This document shows, piece after piece, positions 52,650 to 62,530 of a stretch of DNA of 64,000 bases. The stretch is from Sinorhizobium meliloti. Lineage in GTDB: Bacteria > Pseudomonadota > Alphaproteobacteria > Rhizobiales > Rhizobiaceae. The position numbers were made by a program, and so were the translations under genes. Under the pieces are notes generated by a model. That model made no database searches and had not been told where the DNA came from. It saw only the letters and a program-made list of their open reading frames with translations. Within the stretch, counting starts at the first letter, position 1. Each line of letters starts with the position of its first letter. The DNA lies in the NCBI RefSeq assembly GCF_035610345.1, contig NZ_CP141212.1, positions 2,485,976 to 2,549,975 on the forward strand. Reading direction: 5' to 3'.

Positions 52650-53837
52650 ATGGCTCAGAAACTCCTGCCTCTCATCGGCGCTTGTGCAGCGATGCTCCTG
52701 TCCGCGCTTGTGAGCGCTTCGGCCGAAGAGGCCGTCAAGCCGCCGCAAAAACAGGCGCCGCCATCCATCGTCGTGACCGAAGCGACGAAGCGTGCGATCA
52801 CCGACCGCGTCATCGCCACCGGTTCCATCGAGGCGGTGGAGGAGATCTATGTCTCTCCCCTGGTGGATGGCCTCGCCATACGGTCGCTCAATGTCGACGT
52901 CGGTGACCGGGTGGAAAAAGGCAGCACGCTGGCCACCCTCAACGAGGACGCCCTGCTTCTGCAAAGAAGTCAGCTCGAAGCCAACCTCGCAAAGACCGAG
53001 GCATCGCTCGCCCAGTTGCACGCCCAGCTTGCCGAAGTGACGGCCAATTCGGAAGAGGCGACGCGCGTCGCGAACCGTGCTGTGCAGCTGTCGGAAAACG
53101 GTACGGTCTCGACTGCCGAGGCCGACCGCTTGAAAGCGCTTGCCGCAGCGGGCCGCGCACGCGTCCGCTCGGCGGAGCAGTCGGTGAGCGTCGCAACGGC
53201 AGATATCAAGGTAGTGCAGGCCCAGATAGACGACGTCGACCTGCGTCTTGCACGGACCGCCGTGAAGGCGCCGGTCAGCGGCGTCGTCTCGCGAAAGAAC
53301 GCCAAGGTCGGTGCGATCGCCAGCGGCAGCGGCGAGCCGCTGTTCGCGATCATTCGCGACGGCGAAATCGAGATGTGGGCCGATGTCGCCGAGTCCGATG
53401 TGATCAAGCTTGCCGTGGGGCAGACCGCAACAGTCAAGCTTGCCGGCAGCACCACCACGATCGAGGGGAAGATCCGCCTGATCGCCCCTACGGTCGACCC
53501 GCAGACGCGCCTCGGCACGGTGCGTATCAGCCTGACCGACGCATCCAAGGCGCGCGCGGGCATGTATGCCAGCGCCGTGATCGTGGCGGAGCAGAAGGAG
53601 ACGGTGGTTTTGCCGCAAACGGCCGTTACATCGGAAGACGGCAAGTCCATCGTCCGCAAGGTAGAAGACGGCGTCGTGCGCCTGGTACCTGTCGAAACGG
53701 GCATCCAGGACGGACAATTCATCGAGATACTCTCCGGCATCGAACCGGGTGAACAGGCGGTGGCGAAGGCCGGTGCCTATGTGCGCGATGGCGACCGCAT
53801 CAATCCGGTCGAATCCGCCGAGCCGGCAACCAACTGA
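52650..53837 (+). CDS. RND efflux membrane fusion (periplasmic adaptor) protein
   Basis: A 395-residue adaptor. A Sec signal (AQKLLPLIGACAAMLLSALV) is followed by the barrel start TGSIEAVEEIYVSPLVDG, a lipoyl half, a coiled-coil hairpin (LEANLAKTEASLAQLHAQLA onward) and the second lipoyl half LARTAVKAPVSGVVSRKNAK. The C-terminal beta domains include VRISLTDASKARAGMYASAV. It should link the inner-membrane pump to an outer-membrane channel. No outer-membrane gene is present here. The ATG at 52650 gives the signal peptide; an upstream GTG does not. Confidence 0.9.
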   Translation: MAQKLLPLIGACAAMLLSALVSASAEEAVKPPQKQAPPSIVVTEATKRAITDRVIATGSIEAVEEIYVSPLVDGLAIRSLNVDVGDRVEKGSTLATLNEDALLLQRSQLEANLAKTEASLAQLHAQLAEVTANSEEATRVANRAVQLSENGTVSTAEADRLKALAAAGRARVRSAEQSVSVATADIKVVQAQIDDVDLRLARTAVKAPVSGVVSRKNAKVGAIASGSGEPLFAIIRDGEIEMWADVAESDVIKLAVGQTATVKLAGSTTTIEGKIRLIAPTVDPQTRLGTVRISLTDASKARAGMYASAVIVAEQKETVVLPQTAVTSEDGKSIVRKVEDGVVRLVPVETGIQDGQFIEILSGIEPGEQAVAKAGAYVRDGDRINPVESAEPATN

Positions 53838-53852
53838 CGGGAATATGAGACC

Positions 53853-56800
53853 ATGAATTTCTCCGCCTGGTCTATCCGCAATCCGGTCGCGCCCATCCTG
53901 GCGTTTTTCGTGCTCGTGGTGCTCGGGTGGCAGTCGTTCAATTCGCTGCCCATCACCCGCTTCCCGAACATCGACGTGCCTATCGTTTCGATCGCCGTCA
54001 CGCAGAGCGGTGCGGCGCCCGCCGAACTGGAAACCCAGGTCACCAAGGAGATCGAGGACGCGGTCGCCGGCGTCTCCGGCGTCGACCATATCGAGTCGAC
54101 GATCACCGACGGCATTTCGACGACCGCCGTCATCTTTCGCATGGAAGTCCCGACGACGCAGGCCGTGCAGGATGTCAAGGATGCCATCGACCGCATCCGC
54201 AGCGATCTGCCAACCTCGATCGAAGAGCCGATCGTTTCCAAGGTCGACGTGGAGGGCCAGGCGATCCAGACATTTTCCGTCTCGTCGCCGGGCATGACGC
54301 TGGAAGAGCTCTCCTGGTTCGTCGACGACACGATCAAGCGCGCCATCCAGGGCCAGACCGGCATCGGCCGTGTCGACCGTTACGGCGGCTCCGACCGCGA
54401 AGTCCGGGTCGAGCTCGATGAGGACCGCCTGAATTCCTTTGGCATCAGCGCCGCCGACGTCAACGCCCAACTTCGCCGGATGAACATGGACCTCGGTTCC
54501 GGCCGGGGCCAGGTCGGCGGCAGCGAACAGGCGATCCGCACATTGGGCGACACGCGCGACGTAACGGCGCTGGCGAGTACGATGATCTCGCTGCCGAACG
54601 GCCGCTTCGTCCGTCTGTCGGAACTCGGCAATGTCATCGACACCTATGAGGAGCCGAAGTCGTTCTCCCGCTTCAACGGGCAGCCGGGCGTCACCTTCGC
54701 CGTGTTCCGCGCCAAGGGGGCGAGCGAAGTCTCGGTCGCGGAAACCGTCGGCAAGACGCTCGATGAAATCCGGGCAAAGCACCCGGACGTCTCCATCGAG
54801 TTGGTGGACGATTCGGTCTACTTCACCTACGGCAATTACGAGGCGGCGATTCATACGCTCATCGAGGGCGCGCTGCTCGCCGTCATCGTCGTGATGCTGT
54901 TCCTGCGCAATTGGCGGGCGACCTTGATTTCAGCGGTCGCACTGCCGCTCTCGGCGATCCCCACCTTCTGGGTGATGGAACTGCTGGGTTTCTCGCTGAA
55001 CCTCGTCAGCTTCCTGGCGATGACGCTCGCGACGGGTATTCTCGTCGACGATGCGATCGTGGAGATCGAGAACATCGAGCGTCATATCCGGATGGGCAAG
55101 TCGCCTTACCGCGCAGCGATCGAGGCTGCGGACGAGATCGGCCTTGCGGTGATCGCCACCACCTTCACGATCATCGCCGTCTTCGTGCCCGTATCCTTCA
55201 TGCCGGGCATTCCGGGACAATACTTCATCCAGTTCGGCCTGACGGTCGCCGTCTCGGTGTTCTTCTCGCTCCTGGTCGCCCGCCTGATCACGCCGGTCAT
55301 GGCGGCCTATCTGATGAAGCCTTCGGATGCCAGCGGGCATCATGATGATGAAGGCTTCATGATGCGCCAGTACACGCGCCTCGTACGCTTCACCACGAAA
55401 CGCTGGTACACGCGCTACTCCACGCTGCTCGTCGCCATCCTGCTCTCGGTCGGTTCGGTGGTGGCGCTGCTCGTCTTCGTCCCGGGCAGCTTCCTGCCGC
55501 CGGAAGACAGCTCGCGCGTAAGCCTGTCGATTGAACTGCCGCCGGACGCAATGCTCGCGGATACGGACCGGACCACTACCGAGATCTACAATCGCGTCAA
55601 GGATATCGACGGCGTGGAAAACGTCTTCGTGCTCGGCGGCGCCTCGCCCAAGGGCGACCTGGAGCTGCGACGCGCTGCCGTCACGGTGCTGCTCGAGAAG
55701 CTCGATCATTCGCTGATCAACAAGGTCGTCAACGACGTGATCGGCCGCACTCCGCTGATCGGCGAATACCTGCCGAAGCTGCCCCCGGCCGGCCGGATCA
55801 AGCCGCAATCCGAGATCGAGAGGGAAATCTTCGCCCGATTGCGATCGATTCCCGATGTCCGCGTCACCAAGCTCAACGATCGCGGCGAGCGTGACCTGTC
55901 GTTCAACCTGCTTTCCAACAACGAGGAGGATCTCGACAAGGCGGTCGCCACCCTGGAAGCGGATCTGCGCCGAGACCCGCTGCTTGCCAATGTCAGCCCC
56001 GAGGGCGCGCTGCCCCGACCGGAACTGCAGATCCGGCCCCGCGACGACCAGATGTCGCGCCTTGGCATTACGACGGCGCAGATCTCCGAGGTGATCCGCA
56101 TCGCCACGATCGGCGATATCGACGCGCAGTTGGCGAAGATCGCGCTCGATGGGCGCCTGATCCCGATCCGGGTGCAGCTCGACCGTGATTTTCGCACCGA
56201 CCTGGCGGCGATCCGCAACCTGAAGGTCCAGACGGCATCCGGAGCGACCGTGCCGCTGTCGAGCGTCGCGGACATCAACTATGCGGAAGGGCCGAGTTCG
56301 ATCAAGCGCTACGACCGCTACCGCGTCGTCAAGCTCGGCGCCGATCTGCCCGCCGGCGTGGCGCTCGACACGGCATCGGCCCGCTTCAGGGAAATCGCCG
56401 CCGACGCCGATCTGCCTGCGACGGTCCAGTTCCTCGAAAGCGGCGACGCCGAGGTGCAGGCCGAGATGCAGGAGAGCTTCGGCAACGCCATGCTGCTGGG
56501 TCTGATGATGGTTCTGGTCGTGCTCATCCTCCTGTTCAAGGATGTGATACAGCCTTTCACCATCCTGTTCTCGCTACCGCTCGCGATCGGCGGCGTGGCA
56601 GCCGCCTTGATCCTCACCCAGAACGCGCTGTCCATGCCGGTGCTGATCGGTATCCTGATGCTGATGGGCATCGTCACCAAGAACGCTATCCTGCTCGTCG
56701 ACTTCGGTATCGAGATGATGCATCACGGCATGGACCGGACGCTTGCCATGATCGAGGCGGGACGGAAGCGGGCCCGTCCGATCGTCATGACATCGATCGC

Positions 56801-57164
56801 CATGTCCGCGGGCATGCTGCCCTCGGCCCTGGGCGTCGGCGAAGGCGGTTCCTTCCGTGCACCGATGGCGATCGCCGTCATCGGCGGCATTATCGTCTCG
56901 ACGGTCCTGAGCCTCGTCGTGGTTCCGTCCTTCTTCCTGATCATGGACGACCTGTCGCGTCTCCTCGCCTGGGCTTTCGGCCGCTTCATCGGCAAGAAGG
57001 ACGAGGAAGAACCGCCGCTCGACCAGGAGGCGCTGAGCAAGCTTGCCGCCGAACAGGGCAGCACGATCGAGAGCCTCGAAGAGCGCATCAAGGCGCTCGA
57101 AGACGAGAAGCGCCGCAAGTCCGACGGCAAGGTCATCAGCCATCCGGCGCTGGCCGCGGAATAG
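53853..57164 (+). CDS. RND-family efflux pump inner-membrane transporter
   Basis: A 1103-residue AcrB/MdtBC-like pump. The start is AWSIRNPVAPILAFFVLVVL; two repeats of helices flank large periplasmic loops. ATGILVDDAIVEIENIERH contains the proton-relay aspartates in TM4, and LMGIVTKNAILLVDFG is the TM10-like motif with its lysine. The C terminus has an extra coiled stretch (LAAEQGSTIESLEERIKALE). It follows the adaptor gene by 15 bases. Substrates cannot be predicted. Confidence 0.93.
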   Translation: MNFSAWSIRNPVAPILAFFVLVVLGWQSFNSLPITRFPNIDVPIVSIAVTQSGAAPAELETQVTKEIEDAVAGVSGVDHIESTITDGISTTAVIFRMEVPTTQAVQDVKDAIDRIRSDLPTSIEEPIVSKVDVEGQAIQTFSVSSPGMTLEELSWFVDDTIKRAIQGQTGIGRVDRYGGSDREVRVELDEDRLNSFGISAADVNAQLRRMNMDLGSGRGQVGGSEQAIRTLGDTRDVTALASTMISLPNGRFVRLSELGNVIDTYEEPKSFSRFNGQPGVTFAVFRAKGASEVSVAETVGKTLDEIRAKHPDVSIELVDDSVYFTYGNYEAAIHTLIEGALLAVIVVMLFLRNWRATLISAVALPLSAIPTFWVMELLGFSLNLVSFLAMTLATGILVDDAIVEIENIERHIRMGKSPYRAAIEAADEIGLAVIATTFTIIAVFVPVSFMPGIPGQYFIQFGLTVAVSVFFSLLVARLITPVMAAYLMKPSDASGHHDDEGFMMRQYTRLVRFTTKRWYTRYSTLLVAILLSVGSVVALLVFVPGSFLPPEDSSRVSLSIELPPDAMLADTDRTTTEIYNRVKDIDGVENVFVLGGASPKGDLELRRAAVTVLLEKLDHSLINKVVNDVIGRTPLIGEYLPKLPPAGRIKPQSEIEREIFARLRSIPDVRVTKLNDRGERDLSFNLLSNNEEDLDKAVATLEADLRRDPLLANVSPEGALPRPELQIRPRDDQMSRLGITTAQISEVIRIATIGDIDAQLAKIALDGRLIPIRVQLDRDFRTDLAAIRNLKVQTASGATVPLSSVADINYAEGPSSIKRYDRYRVVKLGADLPAGVALDTASARFREIAADADLPATVQFLESGDAEVQAEMQESFGNAMLLGLMMVLVVLILLFKDVIQPFTILFSLPLAIGGVAAALILTQNALSMPVLIGILMLMGIVTKNAILLVDFGIEMMHHGMDRTLAMIEAGRKRARPIVMTSIAMSAGMLPSALGVGEGGSFRAPMAIAVIGGIIVSTVLSLVVVPSFFLIMDDLSRLLAWAFGRFIGKKDEEEPPLDQEALSKLAAEQGSTIESLEERIKALEDEKRRKSDGKVISHPALAAE

Positions 57165-57191
57165 GACGAGAGCTGCGCCGGGGTGCTCTCC

Positions 57192-57803
57192 TCAGAGTCC
57201 CCCGTGCACCGTCAGGAATTCGACGATCCGCTCCACCCCGTCGCCGCGTTTCATATCCGAGAACACGAACGGCTTTTCGGCTCGCATCCGTGCCGCATCG
57301 CGTTCCATGACCCCGAGGTCGGCACCGACGTAAGGGGCGAGATCCTTCTTGTTGATCACCAGCAGATCGGACCTGGTGATTCCCGGTCCGCCCTTGCGCG
57401 GAATTTCCTCGCCCTGGCAGACCGAGATCACATAGATCGTAAGATCAGCGAGATCGGGCGAGAAGGTCGCTGCCAGATTGTCCCCTCCCGACTCGATGAA
57501 GACGACATCGAGATCGGGAATGCGGCGGTTGAGATCGGCAATCGCCTGAAGATTGATCGACGCATCCTCGCGGATCGCCGTATGGGGGCATCCGCCCGTC
57601 TCGACCCCGACGATCCGCTCCGAAGGCAAGGCCTGCATACGCACCAGCGCTTCGGCATCTTCCTTGGTGTAAATGTCGTTCGTGACCACCGCGACGGAGT
57701 ATTTCTCCCGCATGGCCTTGCAGAGCTTGTCGGTAAGTGCCGTCTTTCCGGACCCGACCGGACCGCCGATACCGATGCGCAGAGGACCGTTTTTCGATGG
57801 CAT
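57192..57803 (-). CDS. ureG: Urease accessory GTPase UreG
   Basis: A 203-residue SIMIBI GTPase. The P-loop is [17 protein letters not shown]. The metal-binding CPH motif is in [20 protein letters not shown], and [20 protein letters not shown] follows. NKKDLAP is the base-specificity motif. It drives nickel insertion into urease with UreD, UreF and UreE. It is the last gene of the leftward urease operon, about 35 bases after ureF. Confidence 0.96.
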   Translation of the reverse strand: MPSKNGPLRIGIGGPVGSGKTALTDKLCKAMREKYSVAVVTNDIYTKEDAEALVRMQALPSERIVGVETGGCPHTAIREDASINLQAIADLNRRIPDLDVVFIESGGDNLAATFSPDLADLTIYVISVCQGEEIPRKGGPGITRSDLLVINKKDLAPYVGADLGVMERDAARMRAEKPFVFSDMKRGDGVERIVEFLTVHGGL

Positions 57804-57838
57804 CCCTTCTATCCTTTCGAAGTCCGTCCGTCGTTCCG

Positions 57839-58510
57839 TTAAGTGCGGAACAATCGTGAATGCAAGATCTCGTGTCGCAGCGAGGCAATGTCGGCGATGA
57901 TCGTCGCGGCGCCAAGATCATCGAGCGAGGCGCGCGCGGCGCGCTCTGCCGCCGCCCCTATCGTCCCCTCCATACGCGCAAGCATGCCGACCCCGTCGCG
58001 CTGGCCGGTAACGCCGCAGCGGATGGCCACCGACACCGCGTTCGATATGGTGGCATTGAGGAAGGCGGCGAGCGCCGCTTCGAGGCCGGTAGAGTGCGCT
58101 CCGGCGACCGCGCCGACCGCCACCGGATAGGCGGCTCTCCCGCCGGGGAATTTAAGGGCCGCGTGCGGCCAGTGGCCGGCGGCGGCCAGGAACGCCTCGC
58201 CGAGGAGCATGGTTTCCATGTGCCGCTCGCGCGATCCGGCAAGCGCCTCGGCCAACTCCGATGCCGCAATCAACCGCGCGGCATCGTCATATGCACGGTA
58301 ACCTTCCGCCAGAAGCAGCGCGTCGTTCCACGTCGTGCCGTGATCCAGGAGCGTTTCGCACCAGAGCCGCAAATCGTCGGCACCGGTGACAAGCTCGTCA
58401 TGAATGGCTTGCTCCAGACCGCCGGAATAGGAGAAGGAGCCGACGGGAAAGGCGGGCGAGAGCCAGGTAACGAGACGCAGGAGCGACTGCGTATCGGCAT
58501 TCTCAGCCAT
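57839..58510 (-). CDS. ureF: Urease accessory protein UreF
   Basis: A 223-residue all-helical UreF. The opening [22 protein letters not shown] region is diagnostic of the family, with [13 protein letters not shown] [15 protein letters not shown] and the C-terminal [13 protein letters not shown]. It acts as a check on UreG GTPase in the UreDFG complex. Its start overlaps the end of ureE by 8 bases. Confidence 0.94.
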   Translation of the reverse strand: MAENADTQSLLRLVTWLSPAFPVGSFSYSGGLEQAIHDELVTGADDLRLWCETLLDHGTTWNDALLLAEGYRAYDDAARLIAASELAEALAGSRERHMETMLLGEAFLAAAGHWPHAALKFPGGRAAYPVAVGAVAGAHSTGLEAALAAFLNATISNAVSVAIRCGVTGQRDGVGMLARMEGTIGAAAERAARASLDDLGAATIIADIASLRHEILHSRLFRT

Positions 58511-58967
58511 GACGGTGGTGATCGCCGTGACCGTGCTGGTGATAGGCGCCGTGCAGGGGATGAAAGGGCTCGATCACGTCATCGACGGTGGCGCCCAGGC
58601 CCTCCAGCATGGCGCGAATGACCGGGTCGCGGGCTATCAGAATCCGTCCCTCTTCCACCGCCGCCGGCAGGTGCCGGTTGCCGAGATGCCAGGCAAGCTC
58701 TATCAGATGCAGCGCGTTTCGCGCGCGGATGTCGTAAAGCGCCTCCGCTGCCGCCTTCACCTCGATATGGCCGCCTCCCTCGAGCACCAGGAGATCGCCA
58801 TCGGCGAGCATCACGGGCTCCCTGAGATCCAGCATCACCACATCGTCGTTGTCGAGGTGCAGGAGCTTGCGGCGCAGATGGCGCTGCTCATGCGTCAGGG
58901 TCAGGCGATGGAGCGGCGCCCTCTCGCCCGGACCGGGCGAACGAACTTCGGTCGAGCGATAGGGCAC
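58503..58967 (-). CDS. ureE: Urease accessory nickel chaperone UreE
   Basis: A 154-residue UreE. The N-terminal peptide-binding domain ends near residue 75 and includes RRKLLHLDNDDVVMLDLREP. The metal-binding domain has LHLIELAWHLGNRHLPAAVE with the conserved nickel-site histidine. The C terminus is histidine-rich ([12 protein letters not shown]), able to store extra nickel. It overlaps ureF and ends one base before the ABM gene region. Confidence 0.94.
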   Translation of the reverse strand: MPYRSTEVRSPGPGERAPLHRLTLTHEQRHLRRKLLHLDNDDVVMLDLREPVMLADGDLLVLEGGGHIEVKAAAEALYDIRARNALHLIELAWHLGNRHLPAAVEEGRILIARDPVIRAMLEGLGATVDDVIEPFHPLHGAYHQHGHGDHHRHG

Positions 58968-58968
58968 G

Positions 58969-59265
58969 TCAGACCACCTCGATCTTTTCCGGATGCACGA
59001 TCTCGACGCGGGCGCTCGCCAGCAGGCTTGCCGCCTCCGTCTGAAAGGCCTTCAGATGCGGTTCGGCGAAATGGGCATCGATAGCTGCCCTGTCCTTCCA
59101 TGTTTCCACGAACACCAGCGCATCGGGATCCGTGGGCTTGCGATAGAGCTCATAGCTGACGCAACCGGCCTCTTTCAGCGTCGCTCGGATCAGCGGCTTC
59201 GTCAGCGCCACGATCTCGTCGCCCTTGCCCGCATGCGCCGTCAGATATGCAATGATGTAAACCAT
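58969..59265 (-). CDS. ABM-superfamily (antibiotic biosynthesis monooxygenase-like / YgiN-type) protein
   Basis: A 98-residue ferredoxin-like-fold ABM protein (VYIIAYLTAHAGKGDEIVAL, CVSYELYRKPTDPDALVFVE, W-x-D-R-A-A-I-D-A-H). The pattern is closest to YgiN/PgaF-like quinol monooxygenases; the IsdG catalytic triad is not conserved. It lies between the peroxiredoxin and ureE genes on the urease strand, with ureE starting 2 bases beyond its stop, so it is probably cotranscribed. The role in a urease operon is unknown. The start is uncertain (an ATG at 59277 is also possible). Confidence 0.8.
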   Translation of the reverse strand: MVYIIAYLTAHAGKGDEIVALTKPLIRATLKEAGCVSYELYRKPTDPDALVFVETWKDRAAIDAHFAEPHLKAFQTEAASLLASARVEIVHPEKIEVV

Positions 59266-59360
59266 GAATTTCTGCATTCCCCTTGCCGGTGAAAGAGGAA
59301 ACGTGAACGGTTCTCGCCCCCACATCCGCTTCCTCTTGGAAGTCTTCACTGTAGCAAGAA

Positions 59361-59433
59361 AAAGCCCCGGCACCAGCAAGAAGGCGAAAATCGCGTGGAT
59401 TTTCAGGAACCTGCTTGCGGCAGCCGGGGCTTT
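59361..59433 (-). terminator. Long imperfect hairpin, terminator of the peroxiredoxin transcript
   Basis: The outer stem is AAAGCCCCGGC / GCCGGGGCTTT, with inner pairing GAAAATC / GATTTTC around a short loop. On the minus strand it is followed by a T run (CTTTTTC), as in a Rho-independent terminator, about 22 bases after the peroxiredoxin stop. Its presence means ureE-ureF-ureG may need another promoter or read-through. Confidence 0.7.
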
Positions 59434-59454
59434 ATCGATTCGGTAGAATCGGGA

Positions 59455-60000
59455 TCAGGCGGCGAGCTTCTTGGATTTCAGCGCCGCGAGAATGTTCTGC
59501 GGCGAGGAGACACCGTAGGGATCGCTGTCGCAATTGTCGGAGTAGCCTTCCTCTTCGAACCACTGCTCGACAACGCCGTTGTTGACGACGGCGGCATAGC
59601 GCCAGGAGCGCATTCCGAAGCCGAGATTGTCCTTGGCGACGAGCATGCCCATCTTGCGGGTGAACTCGCCCGAACCGTCCGGAATGAGCTTGACGTTCTC
59701 GAGGCCCTGCGATTTGCCCCAGGCGTTCATCACGAAGGCGTCGTTGACGGAGACGCAGTAGATCTCGTCGATCCCGAGGCCCCGGAATTCGGAGGTGAGC
59801 TTTTCGAAGTCCGGCAACTGGTAGGTCGAGCAGGTCGGGGTGAAAGCACCCGGCAGCGAAAACAGCACGACGCGCTTGCCGGCGAAATAGTCGTCCGAGG
59901 TAACGTCCTGCCAGCGGAACGGATTGGAACCGCCGACGGACTCGTCGCGGACGCGGGTGCGGAAGGTTACAGCGGGAACTTTTCTGCCGAGCATCATCAT
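59455..60000 (-). CDS. Atypical peroxiredoxin (Prx5-type, AhpC/TSA family)
   Basis: A peroxiredoxin of about 180 residues. The peroxidatic cysteine is in FSLPGAFTPTCSTYQLPDFE, the Prx5 pattern. Conserved arginine and SVNDAFVMNAWGKSQG follow; a second cysteine is near the C terminus (YSDNCDSDPYG). It reduces hydroperoxides, usually with glutaredoxin or thioredoxin. Three consecutive ATG codons follow TAGGAG; the third, at 59994, has the best spacing. It lies between ureC and ureE but has its own terminator. Confidence 0.92.
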   Translation of the reverse strand: MMMLGRKVPAVTFRTRVRDESVGGSNPFRWQDVTSDDYFAGKRVVLFSLPGAFTPTCSTYQLPDFEKLTSEFRGLGIDEIYCVSVNDAFVMNAWGKSQGLENVKLIPDGSGEFTRKMGMLVAKDNLGFGMRSWRYAAVVNNGVVEQWFEEEGYSDNCDSDPYGVSSPQNILAALKSKKLAA

Positions 60001-60121
60001 CTCCTAAAAACTGGCTGCCGGCGGCGCAGTCTTGGGAGGACAGACGCACCGGCGAAATCGAGTGCCCTTCCTAACGAAATTTCCGCTGCAGTGCAGCATC
60101 AAAGCGACGGTTCGAGGCCTC

Positions 60122-60140
60122 CCGCATGGCAGCCATGCGG
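60122..60140. terminator. Short perfect palindrome after ureC
   Basis: CCGCATGGC-A-GCCATGCGG is a perfect 9-bp inverted repeat with a single-base centre, about 20 bases downstream of the ureC stop (leftward). No T run follows. It could end or slow the ureC transcript. Confidence 0.4.
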
Positions 60141-60160
60141 CCGATGCATGGCTGTTCGGC

Positions 60161-61873
60161 TCAGAACAGGAAATAGCGCTGCGCCATCGGCAGCACCGTC
60201 GCCGGCTCGCAGGTCAGGAGCTCGCCGTCGGCGCGGACCTCGTAGGTTTCCGGGTCTACTTCGATATGCGGCGTCAGGCTGTTGTGGATCATCGACGCCT
60301 TGCCGATGCCGCCGCGCGTGTTCTGAACGGCGACCAGCTCCTTGGCGACGCCGAGCCTGCCGGCAAGCCCGGCATCGAGCGACGCCTGCGAGACGAAGGT
60401 GACCGAGGAGTTGGTCCGGCTCTTTCCATAGGCGCCGAACATCGGCCGGTAGTGGACCGGCTGCGGCGTGGGGATGGAGGCGTTCGGGTCGCCCATGGGG
60501 GCTGCTGCGATCGTGCCGCCGAGGAGCACCATGTCGGGTTTCACGCCGAAGAAGGCCGGATTCCAGAGGACCAGATCGGCGCGCTTGCCGACCTCGAGCG
60601 AGCCGATCTCGTGGCTGAGACCGTGGGCGATCGCCGGGTTGATCGTGTATTTGGCGATATAGCGCTTGACGCGGAAATTGTCGTTGTCGCCGGTCTCCTC
60701 CTGGAGCCGTCCGCGCTGGCGCTTCATCTTGTCGGCGGTCTGCCAGGTGCGGATCGCCACCTCGCCGACGCGCCCCATCGCCTGGCTGTCGGAGGAAATG
60801 ATCGAGAAGGCGCCGATATCGTGGAGGATATCCTCCGCCGCGATCGTCTCCTTGCGGATGCGGCTTTCGGCGAAGGCGATGTCTTCCGGAATGGTGGGCG
60901 ACAGGTGATGGCAGACCATCAGCATGTCGAGATGTTCCGCAAGCGTGTTCACCGTATAGGGCCGCGTCGGATTGGTGGAGGACGGGATGACGTTCGGCTG
61001 GCCGCAGATCCTGATGATATCGGGCGCATGCCCGCCGCCGGCGCCTTCCGTGTGATAGGCATGGATCGTCCGGCCCTTGATCGCCGCAATCGTATCCTCG
61101 ACGAATCCGCTTTCGTTGAGGGTGTCGGTGTGGATCATAACCTGCACGTCGTATTCATCGGCCACGGAGAGGCAGCAGTCGATGGCGGCCGGCGTCGTGC
61201 CCCAATCCTCGTGCAGCTTCAGCGAAGTCGCGCCGCCGAGTACCATTTCAACGAGCGCTCCAGGCAGCGACGCGTTGCCCTTGCCCGCAAAGGCGAGATT
61301 CATCGGAAACGCATCGGCCGCTTCGATCATGCGGGCGATGTGCCAGGGTCCGGGCGTGCAGGTCGTGGCGAGCGTACCGTGCGCCGGTCCCGTCCCGCCG
61401 CCGAGCATGCATGTCAGGCCGCTCATCAGCGCCTCTTCGATCTGCTGCGGGCAGATGAAGTGTATATGGCTATCCATGCCCCCGGCCGTGACGATCTTGC
61501 CCTCGCCGGCGATAACCTCCGTACCCGGACCGACGATAATGGTGACGCCCGGCTGCGTGTCCGGATTGCCGGCCTTGCCGATTGCCGCGATCCGCCCGTC
61601 CTTCAGCCCGATATCCGCCTTCACGATTCCCCAATGATCGAGGATCAGCGCATTGGTGATCACCGTGTCGACCGCGCCGCCTTCGCGCGTCACCTGGCTC
61701 TGGCCCATGCCGTCGCGGATGACCTTGCCGCCCCCGAACTTCACCTCCTCGCCATGCGTGGTGAAGTCCTTTTCGACCTCGATGAAGAGCTCGGTGTCGG
61801 CGAGGCGCACCTTGTCGCCCACGGTCGGACCGAACATGTTGGCATAGGCCGCGCGCGACATTCTGTAGGACAT
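60161..61873 (-). CDS. ureC: Urease alpha subunit UreC
   Basis: A 570-residue urease catalytic subunit of standard length. Nickel ligands are H136 and H138 (GGMDSHIHF) and the carboxylated lysine K219 ([12 protein letters not shown]). Further ligands include the histidines of [12 protein letters not shown] and [14 protein letters not shown]. The flap [13 protein letters not shown] carries the catalytic histidine. It hydrolyses urea to ammonia and carbamate. The gene is separated from ureB by two unrelated small genes. Confidence 0.97.
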   Translation of the reverse strand: MSYRMSRAAYANMFGPTVGDKVRLADTELFIEVEKDFTTHGEEVKFGGGKVIRDGMGQSQVTREGGAVDTVITNALILDHWGIVKADIGLKDGRIAAIGKAGNPDTQPGVTIIVGPGTEVIAGEGKIVTAGGMDSHIHFICPQQIEEALMSGLTCMLGGGTGPAHGTLATTCTPGPWHIARMIEAADAFPMNLAFAGKGNASLPGALVEMVLGGATSLKLHEDWGTTPAAIDCCLSVADEYDVQVMIHTDTLNESGFVEDTIAAIKGRTIHAYHTEGAGGGHAPDIIRICGQPNVIPSSTNPTRPYTVNTLAEHLDMLMVCHHLSPTIPEDIAFAESRIRKETIAAEDILHDIGAFSIISSDSQAMGRVGEVAIRTWQTADKMKRQRGRLQEETGDNDNFRVKRYIAKYTINPAIAHGLSHEIGSLEVGKRADLVLWNPAFFGVKPDMVLLGGTIAAAPMGDPNASIPTPQPVHYRPMFGAYGKSRTNSSVTFVSQASLDAGLAGRLGVAKELVAVQNTRGGIGKASMIHNSLTPHIEVDPETYEVRADGELLTCEPATVLPMAQRYFLF

Positions 61874-61876
61874 GGC

Positions 61877-62527
61877 TCAGGCTCCCTGGGGCAAATCTGA
61901 AGAGACAAATGGATGAAGCCTGCGAAGCCGCCCTTGCGCTGCGAGCGCATCGACATAGCGGCGCTCGGCGGCAAACGGGTGCCACTGCCAGCCTATATGG
62001 CCGAAGCCGGCAAGCACGACATCGTCGCCGGCTGCGGCAAAGCTCGACACGATGTCGGAAATGACCACCAAGCCGCTCGACGGCGCGACATAAGGCGACG
62101 GCGCGAAGCGGGCGAGATCGCGCTCCAGCCGGTCATGCGTCTCGGCCGCGATGACCCGGTGCTTGCGTGCCGTAGCCCGCGCGAAGCTCTCGAAGCCGGC
62201 CGTATAGTCGTCGCAGAAATCGTCGAGATCCGGATGTGTCTCGGCAAGTGCTGCCCGCATCGCGGCGAATCTGGCTCCGGCGCGGACGCTCCATAGCTCG
62301 CGTGCCTGCCGGACCGGCGCGCTCGTCTTCCAGCGCCCGCCGGCAAGCATTGACAGTGCCGGGCGGCCGGTGTTGCAGACGGCGATGATATCGGTCCAGC
62401 TGCCGCCCTTCCCGACCGAGCGGCAATCGTTGAAACGGATCACCAGATCGGCTGCATCGATCGTCGCGGCAGCGCCCTCGGGCACGTCACCATTGCCAAC
62501 GATCATGATGACGCGGCCGCTTTGCAA
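61877..62527 (-). CDS. Urease operon accessory protein, glycosyltransferase-29-like
   Basis: A 216-residue protein of unknown function. The start RVIMIVGNGDVPEGAAATID and ADLVIRFNDCRSVGKGGSWT resemble the sialyl-motif region of GT29-type enzymes (IVGN...G..ID..D.VIRFN). Conserved serine/glycine-rich parts (PYVAPSSGLVVISDIVSSF) also fit that fold. No signal peptide is seen. It lies between the LprI-like gene and ureC, 3 bases from the latter, so it is surely cotranscribed. In rhizobia it is annotated only as a urease operon accessory protein. Whether it transfers a sugar is untested. Confidence 0.75.
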   Translation of the reverse strand: MQSGRVIMIVGNGDVPEGAAATIDAADLVIRFNDCRSVGKGGSWTDIIAVCNTGRPALSMLAGGRWKTSAPVRQARELWSVRAGARFAAMRAALAETHPDLDDFCDDYTAGFESFARATARKHRVIAAETHDRLERDLARFAPSPYVAPSSGLVVISDIVSSFAAAGDDVVLAGFGHIGWQWHPFAAERRYVDALAAQGRLRRLHPFVSSDLPQGA

Positions 62528-62530
62528 TGA

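Noticed and set aside
52452..54854. An 800-codon antisense frame over the RND adaptor and pump
   Set aside because: The plus strand encodes unmistakable RND proteins; the antisense frame has no recognisable domain or start signal.
60032..61900. A 622-codon frame antisense to ureC
   Set aside because: ureC is certain from its nickel ligands; the frame is an echo of high GC at third positions.
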